In this document: piece after piece, positions 18,866 to 27,068 of the stretch
Layout of the letters: each line of letters opens with the position of its first letter
Position numbering within the stretch: the first letter of the stretch is position 1
Source: CALSMU01 sp965230225
GTDB lineage: Bacteria > Bacteroidota > Bacteroidia > Flavobacteriales_D > Parvicellaceae
Length of the DNA: 64,000 nt
Direction: 5' to 3'
Assembly (NCBI GenBank): GCA_965230225.1
Contig: CBDDKM010000002.1
Span: 62,001 to 126,000, forward strand
Notes under the pieces: generated by a model
What the model saw: only the letters and a program-made list of their open reading frames with translations
What the model was told of the DNA's origin: nothing
Database searches by the model: none
Translations under genes and position numbers: made by a program

Positions 18866-18901
18866 TCTTTACTTAAGACCCTATATAACGTTTAAGTCAT
18901 C

Positions 18902-20758
18902 ATGAAAAAAATATACCACTTTGCCCTTGTTGCTTTGGCTGTAGCAGCTTTTACAGAAGGAAAAGCTCAAACTTTGAACGAATCACAAGGATCAGGAGCA
19001 TTGACCAACATTTCTTCCGGAGATTATAATGTGGCGTTTGGAGATTCTGCTGGACATAGAACCTCTTCAGGTTCTCAGAACACCTTTATGGGACGTAATG
19101 CTGGATACAATAATACTTCAGGACAGCAAAACACTGCAATTGGTGAACATGCAGGTTTTTCTTGTTCAACAGGACAGGATAACACTTATCTTGGAGATAA
19201 CGCAGGTTACTCGAACACAGATACGGATGTTACTATTATCGGTGCTCACGCAGGATACTATAACACTACCGGGTCTGATGTAGTATTTATTGGAGAGGAA
19301 TGTGGATTGAACAATACAACTGGAGATGACTTAACATTTGTTGGTGAGGATGCTGGATATAATAATACTACTGCAAGTGACAATACTTTTATTGGAAGTA
19401 CTGCTGGTAGAACCAATACTACAGGGTATAGAAACTGTTTTGTAGGTTCTGAAGCTGGTTACGATAACAGAGATGGTCACCACAACACTGCATTAGGAGA
19501 TTCTGCCGGTATTGATAACTCAACCGGAGATTGGAGCACCTATATTGGAGCTGCTGCTGGAGCGGGGTCTGAATACTCATCGCACGTAACATTTGTAGGA
19601 GCGTATGCTGGTTATGATAATAACAGAACAAATAACTCTACACAAGCATGGTATAATACTTATGTAGGTTCAAGATGTGGTTATACCAACAGAGAAGGAA
19701 ATTGGAACACAGGAATTGGAGCTTATGCGGATTTCTCAGGTGACAACACCTGTTACCGTAACACTTTTGTTGGAGGAGATATTTCTATTGAAGATAACGA
19801 TGCTGCTGCATTTGGATATTATGCCTGGGCTCAAGCGAATGGATGTATGTCTTTTGGAAACTATTCGTACACAGACAATACAAGAGCAATTGCATTTGGA
19901 TATGACTCTGACTCAAGATTTAACAGAGCTATAGCATTTGGAGCAAATGCTTATACCGGAGGAAACTACTCTCTAGCATGGGGAGCCTCTTGTAGTACAA
20001 GTAATGCTAATTCAATTGGTATGGGGTACACTACTACTGTAGAAGAACAATATGCAGTAGGTATCGGACACACAGTTGATGTGGATTCTGCTTATGCTAC
20101 TGCCATCGGAGCATCTTCGATTGCTAATAATGCTTATGCTACAGCACTAGGGTATGGAGCTAGTAGCACTGGTAACAACTCTATGGCATTAGGAAATGGG
20201 GCCACTGTTACAGCTGATAACGAAATTTATTTGGGTAACGCATCTGTTACATCAATTGGTGGAGCAGTAAACTGGACCGCTACTTCGGATGGACGATTTA
20301 AGACCAATGTACAGGAAAATGTTCCAGGTCTTGACTTCATTACTCAACTAAGGCCGGTAACCTATAATTACGATGTAGATAAGATTAATGGTTTTAACTG
20401 TAGCGAATCGCCTACTGGTTTTGCCGACAAAAAGAATATTCAGTACACCGGGTTCATTGCTCAGGAAGTTTATGAAGCTGCCAATAAGTTAGAATATAAC
20501 TTTAGTGGTGTTAAGGTTCCAGAGTACCCAGAGCAAGAAATGTACGGTATTAGGTATGCTGAGTTTGTTGTACCACTGGTAAAATCTGTTCAAGAGCTGA
20601 ACGAGAAAATTGAAAGCCAACAGATGGTCATCAACTCACAGAAAAAGAAGATCGATAATTATGAGCAAGCCTTCCTCGATTTAAGTAAGCGAATGGCTGC
20701 ACTAGAAAACAAAGTTGCCAAAGAAGAAGAAACGGTGACGGTTGAACTGAACGATTAA
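18902..20758 (+). CDS. Exported surface protein with YadA-head-like repeats and S74 self-processing C-terminal domain
   Basis: A 618-residue protein with a signal peptide (cleavage near residue 23). Residues about 30-450 are short repeats of the form GxxAGxxNTTGxxNTxxG, the kind that make left-handed beta-roll stalks in trimeric adhesins and in many Bacteroidota tail-fibre-domain proteins. From Ser462 the sequence SDGRFK opens a peptidase S74 (intramolecular chaperone) domain, continuing with LRPVTYNY and GFIAQEV. In this family Ser of SDxR is the self-cleavage residue and the released domain assists trimer folding. The last 55 residues are a coiled coil. A strong terminator follows. The protein is probably a trimeric surface fibre; its ligand is unknown. 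Confidence 0.85.
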   Translation: MKKIYHFALVALAVAAFTEGKAQTLNESQGSGALTNISSGDYNVAFGDSAGHRTSSGSQNTFMGRNAGYNNTSGQQNTAIGEHAGFSCSTGQDNTYLGDNAGYSNTDTDVTIIGAHAGYYNTTGSDVVFIGEECGLNNTTGDDLTFVGEDAGYNNTTASDNTFIGSTAGRTNTTGYRNCFVGSEAGYDNRDGHHNTALGDSAGIDNSTGDWSTYIGAAAGAGSEYSSHVTFVGAYAGYDNNRTNNSTQAWYNTYVGSRCGYTNREGNWNTGIGAYADFSGDNTCYRNTFVGGDISIEDNDAAAFGYYAWAQANGCMSFGNYSYTDNTRAIAFGYDSDSRFNRAIAFGANAYTGGNYSLAWGASCSTSNANSIGMGYTTTVEEQYAVGIGHTVDVDSAYATAIGASSIANNAYATALGYGASSTGNNSMALGNGATVTADNEIYLGNASVTSIGGAVNWTATSDGRFKTNVQENVPGLDFITQLRPVTYNYDVDKINGFNCSESPTGFADKKNIQYTGFIAQEVYEAANKLEYNFSGVKVPEYPEQEMYGIRYAEFVVPLVKSVQELNEKIESQQMVINSQKKKIDNYEQAFLDLSKRMAALENKVAKEEETVTVELND

Positions 20759-20782
20759 ATCATCAATACATATTAATAAAAA

Positions 20783-20805
20783 GGACGCTTATAGCGTCCT
20801 TTTTT
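20783..20805 (+). terminator. Rho-independent terminator after the S74-tail gene
   Basis: A perfect seven-base-pair stem (ggacgct with agcgtcc) with a three-base loop, extended by A-T pairs, is followed by a T run. It begins 24 bases after the stop codon and ends just before the start at 20813. Confidence 0.85.
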
Positions 20806-20812
20806 GTGAATA

Positions 20813-22771
20813 ATGAACAATTCTACAACTGCCAATAAAGTATTTCTAGGATTAAATGATTATCAGCTAATCGGGCTAATTTTTATTGGCTTGTATATTC
20901 TTGGAATTGCTCTTCCCGATGTTTTCTGGACCTCTCATTTTCTAGCTTTCTTTTCTCCAGTAGTTCAATTCATATTTATCGGTTTATCTCTTTTACTGCT
21001 TTTCTTACCCTCCAACAAAATTCCGCCAATTAACATCTCATCCTGGTCAGGAATTGGAATTATTACTATTGTTTATGGCATCATCATGGGGAAACTTCCT
21101 ATTCTTCACGATTACTATGGTGATTCTTTCAAGTTTGTTGAGTTTCTGGACCAAGTACCTAAGGGAATTCCTCCAGCAGCTAAAGAAGCTTTATTTAGCT
21201 TCAAATTAGGTACTTCGGATGGTCAGGATACTATACTATCCCTAATTACTTACCTTGCTCATTATGGTGAGATGACTTATCGAGAATCCTTTTCTGTATT
21301 TGGAGTAGTATTTGGTATGCTCTATGTACTTGTTTGGCAATTGTTCATCAAAGATGTATTAACACAAAAGACAAGCAGATTAGTGGGGTTGTTAGCTGGT
21401 TTAATTGCTCCATTTCTATTAATATTCTTTGGTCATCAGGAAATTTATGCCCCAATCTTCTTTTTTGATTTGTTATGGATGGTGATACTCGTAAGATTCA
21501 TCAATAAAAAGTCTACTCCAGCATTAATTGCACTAGTAATAGTATGGATAGTTTGCCTCAAAATACACCCCATTGCTGTCATGTATCTGCCTTCGTTGGC
21601 TCTGGCAATAATTCTATTCATTCCATCACTAAGAGAAAAAGCAACTCAACTTATTAACTGGAAAAACACTTTAATTTGGATCATTACTCCAGCCATATTA
21701 GTTGGAAGCATTGCCTATTTTTTCATTTTAGAAGATTACAACGACCCAAGGAACATGAGAGAAATGGTGATGGGAATTGATCGACTTTTCCTCCCTTTAG
21801 TTTCGCCAGAGGCTCCACTTGACACGTACAACCTGTTTGGAGTGCAACACATATTTGACATCCTGGTACTACCACTCATGTGGTCGCCAGCTGCTTTGTT
21901 TCTTCTTACCTACCTAATTGTGGGTAAAAGAAAAAGTATCAGGTGGAACGACAATAAAATTATACTCATTGGATTGATCCTCCTGCTAAACTTAATGTTA
22001 TTCTTTGCAGTTAACCCACTTCTCTCCATGCCAATAGATTGGGATTTGTTTTCTATTCCGGCAATTCCATTGTTGGTTTTTAGCATGCTCATTTTAAGTC
22101 AGGTTGAGAATAGTGCTTCATCTTTAGTACTACCATCCGTATCCATGTCCTTAATGGTAATTCCATTTTTTGCTATCCACTCTTTTACTGAGCCTACTGC
22201 GCAACGCTATGAAGCACTTTCCATGAGGATTTATGATTCCTACTTCGAATGGACGCATAAATACCTAACCTATGGCTTAGAAATAAGAGGAGAAGATTAC
22301 CAGCAAACCTTTGAGCGAAGAGAACAGTTCATAAAAAAGCTCAGACCTCATGCTAATCTAGGTAACGATTATGAATTCACTCAGATACTAATTGATCAGG
22401 GGTGTTCCTTAAACAGGGATTTTCATCAGCCAGAACGAGCCTTACCCTACTTTGAAGAAGCCTCCAACTATAAACAAAACGATCCACTATTGGTTCTATA
22501 TCGAATGGAGTCGAGATTTGCCTTACAACAGTTTGATAAAGCTGTTGACGATGCATTAATTCTTGTTTCTCTTTCCTACCCAGACGAAGAAAAGGCTCAT
22601 TCCATCACTATTCATTGTGCCATTAAAGCCAGAAATTTTGATTTAGCAAAAGAGTACACAGGTAAGTATCTACAAAAATGGCAAAGCCCCGACATTATAG
22701 AAGTTCACCAGCACTTGCTAAATGGTACCCAGCTAGACAAGCTTCATTTATACTTTGAAGGTGGAGGCTAA
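20813..22771 (+). CDS. Multi-pass membrane protein with TPR-like C-terminus (GT-C-like paralogue 2)
   Basis: A 652-residue paralogue of the proteins at 15164 and 24870. About twelve membrane spans occupy residues 15-450. It shares the first-loop motif DYYGDSF (near 105), FGHQEIYAP (near 205), SPEAPLDTY (near 335) and NPLLSMPIDWDLFSIPAIP (near 400). The C-terminal 170 residues carry fewer helical repeats than paralogue 1. The start lies seven bases after the terminator of the preceding gene, so its promoter must overlap that terminator or lie upstream. Its stop overlaps the haloperoxidase stop by four bases, tail to tail. A membrane glycosyltransferase role is possible but unproven. Confidence 0.6.
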   Translation: MNNSTTANKVFLGLNDYQLIGLIFIGLYILGIALPDVFWTSHFLAFFSPVVQFIFIGLSLLLLFLPSNKIPPINISSWSGIGIITIVYGIIMGKLPILHDYYGDSFKFVEFLDQVPKGIPPAAKEALFSFKLGTSDGQDTILSLITYLAHYGEMTYRESFSVFGVVFGMLYVLVWQLFIKDVLTQKTSRLVGLLAGLIAPFLLIFFGHQEIYAPIFFFDLLWMVILVRFINKKSTPALIALVIVWIVCLKIHPIAVMYLPSLALAIILFIPSLREKATQLINWKNTLIWIITPAILVGSIAYFFILEDYNDPRNMREMVMGIDRLFLPLVSPEAPLDTYNLFGVQHIFDILVLPLMWSPAALFLLTYLIVGKRKSIRWNDNKIILIGLILLLNLMLFFAVNPLLSMPIDWDLFSIPAIPLLVFSMLILSQVENSASSLVLPSVSMSLMVIPFFAIHSFTEPTAQRYEALSMRIYDSYFEWTHKYLTYGLEIRGEDYQQTFERREQFIKKLRPHANLGNDYEFTQILIDQGCSLNRDFHQPERALPYFEEASNYKQNDPLLVLYRMESRFALQQFDKAVDDALILVSLSYPDEEKAHSITIHCAIKARNFDLAKEYTGKYLQKWQSPDIIEVHQHLLNGTQLDKLHLYFEGGG

Positions 22772-24741
22772 TCCTTTACTTTACCTTCAAAGTATTGTTC
22801 GGTAAGTTCTACGGCAGAAACTGCCACTTTTTCTCCTACAATTCTACCTTTAATATCATCTGCAGGAGGATGTATTCCTCCCCAAACTCTGGATAAACAA
22901 GTTTCTTCTGCAGCATCTCTAAATGTGGCCCATTGTAAAGTAATATCCTGACTTGGTCCTTCTTCGAATATTAAGAATTCGTTTTTCTTGGCTGTAAATT
23001 CTGCAAGACCTCCTGGGAAATAAGGGTTACCTGTAACCAATGTCAATACATCTGCAGCTGCAATTGAAAAGGTAGAGTGCCCGGAAATATAACCTGCAAA
23101 TGGAGGAGTTGCAGACGAATACCTCTGATAAGGCCACCAGTTTTCCACTAATATCCAACCTACACCAGCCATATCTGTGTATTGATCCTGAACATAGTCA
23201 GGTCCTCTCCAGGTATAGATTTTAAGCTTACCAACGTGCTCCTTATTCTCTCCTGCCAACGGATCTTTTTTAGTCACCATTTCAATTCTTCCTTCAATAA
23301 GCGGCAATCCCGCCGGGTGGTAATGATCTTTCTTAGGGTCAGAACATTGCCCCAATTGCCCCATTAATCGAATTGCAGAAATTGGCCTAACATAATCATA
23401 CCATCCTTTAGCACCCCAGGCACTAATAGCAGCATCGTGAAGAGCTCCCCCCATTGCCAAATGTGTTTTAACATCCCACTCTAACTGGCTTAAAGGCTTA
23501 CCTTTTCCTTTCCACTTTCTTTCACAAGATGGATGCAAGTTAACATCGTGTAATAACTTTACCCAGTGTCCAGGTGGAGTGTAAGTATTAATTCCATCTA
23601 CCCAATATTCTGCTATTACTCTGGAATAATCCCCTCTATTTACAATATTAGGTTCGTAAGGTTTTCCAGTTACTGGATTAACTTTATGAGGTGTTGTTTT
23701 ACATCCACCCTCCATTAAATTGTATAGGTTTCTGTAATCAGAATACTCTTGAGGAAGATCTCCAACTGCTCCAATAGCACGTGGAGAAATATCAATCTTT
23801 ACGGAATCTTTAGGATCGTGATGAGCAGACCAAAGCGCCACCAATAAAAATCCCCATTTGTATTCTTCCGACATTTCATCTAACGGATTTGCCTTCAAAT
23901 CAATGTATGGAGGTGGTCCCGGATCATTATACACTATATATTCCCAAGCCTCTCTAGGATACACTTTAGCCTCTTCTCTTTTTAACGAAAAAGGAAAAAC
24001 CGACCCCCACTCTGGACTTAAGAAAACATCCTGTTTTAGATTCAATACATTTACATTCCATTCCAGCAAATCCGGTTCAAACCCTCTTTGATCTGTATAC
24101 TCTCTAATAGATAGTGGCTGCCATCTGTTAGGATCTTCTATTTGAGTTCCAGGGTGATTAGGCTTTAAAGCAGTATTTACAGGTTCATAAGTAATTGGCT
24201 CGTGCTGATCATCTTCATTCGATCCATCCTGACGAGAAAAGTTAATCATGCAATTAGCTATATAATTACCTAAAGCAGCCGGTGATCCTTTAGTATAGTC
24301 AGTAGAAGTAAACTTCCTATCGAACCCTAAACTTTCGAATTGATCCTCCAACTGAATAATGGTTCTGTTTTTACTGGAATATTGATTAAATCGGTTATTC
24401 AAAAAGGTAAAGGCAGCATAATTCATGGTAACATACCTTGCACTGTCCTTATCCATTCCGGAAAAATCCATTGGGTTCTCATAAGGAGAATGAACTCCAT
24501 TTACCGTTTTCCCCAATAAGTACAATTCGGGCTTTTCCTCATATACAGCCCATGCATCATACATCACCACCGCAGCATGAAATATATTTCTGGCATGAAT
24601 GGTTGGTCTACCCTCATCATCTCTGATGGCCTCAAGCATCGCATCCATCCAAATGGTTACGCAAGTGGTGTCTTGTGCTTTAGTGTTTAATGTAGCAAAA
24701 GAAAACATTGCCACAATTAAAAATTTATATCTCCCTACCAT
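22768..24741 (-). CDS. Vanadium-dependent haloperoxidase / PAP2 superfamily exported enzyme
   Basis: A 657-residue protein with a signal peptide (MVGRYKFLIVAMFSFATLNTKA). All three elements of the acid-phosphatase/haloperoxidase vanadate or phosphate site are visible: Lys-x6-Arg-Pro in KGWYDYVRP, SGHSTF as the central SGH, and SRVWGGIHPPAD, which fits SRx5Hx3D. The N-terminal part (CVTIWMDAMLEAIRDDEGRPT) is typical of the long bacterial haloperoxidase-like branch. Such enzymes use vanadate and hydrogen peroxide to oxidise halides, but some members are phosphatases, and sequence alone does not settle which. It is transcribed away from paralogue 3 at 24870 and toward paralogue 2. Confidence 0.85.
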   Translation of the reverse strand: MVGRYKFLIVAMFSFATLNTKAQDTTCVTIWMDAMLEAIRDDEGRPTIHARNIFHAAVVMYDAWAVYEEKPELYLLGKTVNGVHSPYENPMDFSGMDKDSARYVTMNYAAFTFLNNRFNQYSSKNRTIIQLEDQFESLGFDRKFTSTDYTKGSPAALGNYIANCMINFSRQDGSNEDDQHEPITYEPVNTALKPNHPGTQIEDPNRWQPLSIREYTDQRGFEPDLLEWNVNVLNLKQDVFLSPEWGSVFPFSLKREEAKVYPREAWEYIVYNDPGPPPYIDLKANPLDEMSEEYKWGFLLVALWSAHHDPKDSVKIDISPRAIGAVGDLPQEYSDYRNLYNLMEGGCKTTPHKVNPVTGKPYEPNIVNRGDYSRVIAEYWVDGINTYTPPGHWVKLLHDVNLHPSCERKWKGKGKPLSQLEWDVKTHLAMGGALHDAAISAWGAKGWYDYVRPISAIRLMGQLGQCSDPKKDHYHPAGLPLIEGRIEMVTKKDPLAGENKEHVGKLKIYTWRGPDYVQDQYTDMAGVGWILVENWWPYQRYSSATPPFAGYISGHSTFSIAAADVLTLVTGNPYFPGGLAEFTAKKNEFLIFEEGPSQDITLQWATFRDAAEETCLSRVWGGIHPPADDIKGRIVGEKVAVSAVELTEQYFEGKVKD

Positions 24742-24869
24742 GGATCTGGTCTTAAATTTAAGCTAGTAAAGGTAAAAGAATCCCCTCTTTCATCCTTCAA
24801 ATTCCCAGTTGATTTTTTACATTTATGCTCCTTCTCAGTCATTCTTTAAATGATTGAGCATAATGTACA

Positions 24870-26975
24870 ATGCAAAAGGCCGACAAAGCATACATAGTGG
24901 GAGTTCTACTCTCCATTTTATTCTTGATTGGAATGTTGTTTCCTGATCGTTGGTGGGGAGTTCACTCTCTTGCATTTCTGCCAACTGGTATCAACTGGTT
25001 AGTGCTTGCTATTGGATTCTTTTTGATCCTATACCCAAAAATCAAACCATTTAATTTTAAAACCGATGGCGATTTAAGTACTGGCATTATTGTGGCAATA
25101 GCAGCTATATTAGCTTTCATTCAATATAGTTTACCTATTGCTCTGGACGATTATGGCGATGCCTTCCAGTACCGACAGCATCTGGATCAAACCATCACAG
25201 AATTACCTACCAATTTCTATTCGGATTTGTTTTCTTTTAATCTTGCCCCATCTGGTGGAAGAAAAACCATAACCTTACTATACACCTATTTTTCCTACAT
25301 AAGCGGGGTAAATTATGGTGTTATTTTTAAGTGGATGGGGATCATTTTTGGATTTGGGTTTTCATTGAGTTGGTTACTATTTGTACGATCCTATATTACC
25401 AAATACAAGTGGCAATTAATATTGGGAGCCATTGGTCTTTTCTCTCCATTTACTTTAATTTATTACAACCATACCGAAACTTATGCTCCCATTTTCTTTC
25501 TTTTCAGCCTTTGGTTAATGGGACTACTAACGCTGTTAAGGAAGAAGGAGAAAAAATGGCTTTGGATCCTATTAGCCGGGTTGGTACTACTGTTTAAAAT
25601 ACACCCTATCACCTTGCTGCTTTTGCCAGGTTGGATAATGGCATACATTACCATCTCTAAAGACGATCAAAATTATTTAACACTAAAGAAATCATTGTAT
25701 CAGGTAATACTGCCCATTGTTTTAGTAGGTGCTCTATTGTACTTCTTTATCATCAGAGACTTTAATGACCCTCGATTTTTAGACAATGTAAAAGCCAGTG
25801 AAAGATTGTTCTTACCAATCGTTTCTCCAGAAGCACCGCTGGACCGATACAATTTGCTTAGCATTAACCACATTTTGGACTATTTTAATGCTACGCTTTC
25901 ATGGTCTGCTCCTGTTATCTTTTTGATAATATCGACCATCATTTTATTCAGAAGAAAAGCTAAACTTACTCAGCCAGAAATATTGATTCTGGGGACTACT
26001 GCAATACTGTTTATCCTATTGTTATTCATGATTAATCCATTGGTTTCTATGCCTATGGATTGGGATTTATTTTCATTTCCTGCACCAGTTCTATTATTTC
26101 TGTTAGTAGCTCTTATCAGGCTAACCGAAAATCTGGAGTGGCCATCCTACTCCATTCCAACAACAAGTGGGTTATTAATCTTAACGCTCCCAATCTTTTT
26201 AGTAAATGCATTCCCATCGATGTTAACCCAGCGTTTGGAATCTGTAGGGAAACACGTTTATAGAACTTATTATCTCCACTCTAACCGGATCATTATTACC
26301 GCCCTACAGATGGATGAAGACATGAACAGCTACCTGGATAGGAAAGAGAACATTTTAATGCAACTAAAAAAGGATGCCTTACCCGGAAACGACCCTATGT
26401 ATGCCAATCTGTTAATGGATGATGGCTTCTTCTTTTTAAGGCATTCCAAAGAATATGGCAAAGCTGTAAACCGATTGCAAGAAGCTGTTTATTACAACCC
26501 CAATCAGAAGGACATACAAGAACTTTTGTTAGAGGCACAAGGCGCTCTTTCCATCAGTTCACCTACACAACCAATACAAGTAGATCCAAACATTGAAAAG
26601 GAAGGCATACGCCTACTTAGAGAAGCTCAAGACTTCGAACAGGCCAGAATGCACTTTGAAGAAGCTCTAGCTAACCAACCGAACTCTCCGGTTTACACTT
26701 TGTATTTGATGGAAGCCTGTTTTATGCAAGGGGATTACAGATCAGCTTATTTTCATGCCACCAACCTCGTAAAGTATAAATACCCTGATGAAAGAAAGGC
26801 TCTTCGTATTGCAGTACATTGTGCTTTAGAGGCGGACATGTATGCTGAAGCAGAAATACAGAGTAAACTGTATTTAGAAAAGTATCCTGAGGACCCAATT
26901 ATCGATTTTGTATATCATAAACTGCTACTCAAAGAGGATCTGGAAGAGCTTAAATTACACTTTCGATCCAACTAA
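24870..26975 (+). CDS. Multi-pass membrane protein with TPR-like C-terminus (GT-C-like paralogue 3)
   Basis: A 701-residue protein related along its length to those at 15164 and 20813. The opening spans contain FPDRWWGVHSLAFLP, close to FPKAFWGMNHLYFLP of paralogue 1. Shared marks are LDDYGDAF near residue 93, NHTETYAP near 200, SPEAPLDRY near 325 and NPLVSMPMDWDLFSFPAP near 390. Residues about 480-701 are TPR-like, with a second repeat set after residue 580 ending in KYPEDP, similar to RWPEDD in paralogue 1. It is divergent from the haloperoxidase gene. No catalytic assignment is made beyond resemblance to GT-C membrane transferases. Confidence 0.6.
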   Translation: MQKADKAYIVGVLLSILFLIGMLFPDRWWGVHSLAFLPTGINWLVLAIGFFLILYPKIKPFNFKTDGDLSTGIIVAIAAILAFIQYSLPIALDDYGDAFQYRQHLDQTITELPTNFYSDLFSFNLAPSGGRKTITLLYTYFSYISGVNYGVIFKWMGIIFGFGFSLSWLLFVRSYITKYKWQLILGAIGLFSPFTLIYYNHTETYAPIFFLFSLWLMGLLTLLRKKEKKWLWILLAGLVLLFKIHPITLLLLPGWIMAYITISKDDQNYLTLKKSLYQVILPIVLVGALLYFFIIRDFNDPRFLDNVKASERLFLPIVSPEAPLDRYNLLSINHILDYFNATLSWSAPVIFLIISTIILFRRKAKLTQPEILILGTTAILFILLLFMINPLVSMPMDWDLFSFPAPVLLFLLVALIRLTENLEWPSYSIPTTSGLLILTLPIFLVNAFPSMLTQRLESVGKHVYRTYYLHSNRIIITALQMDEDMNSYLDRKENILMQLKKDALPGNDPMYANLLMDDGFFFLRHSKEYGKAVNRLQEAVYYNPNQKDIQELLLEAQGALSISSPTQPIQVDPNIEKEGIRLLREAQDFEQARMHFEEALANQPNSPVYTLYLMEACFMQGDYRSAYFHATNLVKYKYPDERKALRIAVHCALEADMYAEAEIQSKLYLEKYPEDPIIDFVYHKLLLKEDLEELKLHFRSN

Positions 26976-27068
26976 TCATCCAATCTGACGTATTAGTACA
27001 TTCATTCCACTCCATTAAAATAAGGAGGAATGATGTTCTTGTATTATTTCTAATTTTATTGGAACAAT

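Noticed and set aside
27002..27033. Inverted repeat tcattcc...ggaatga before the ankyrin/WG gene as a terminator
   Set aside because: The loop is 18 bases and no T run follows. It is recorded as weak structure only.
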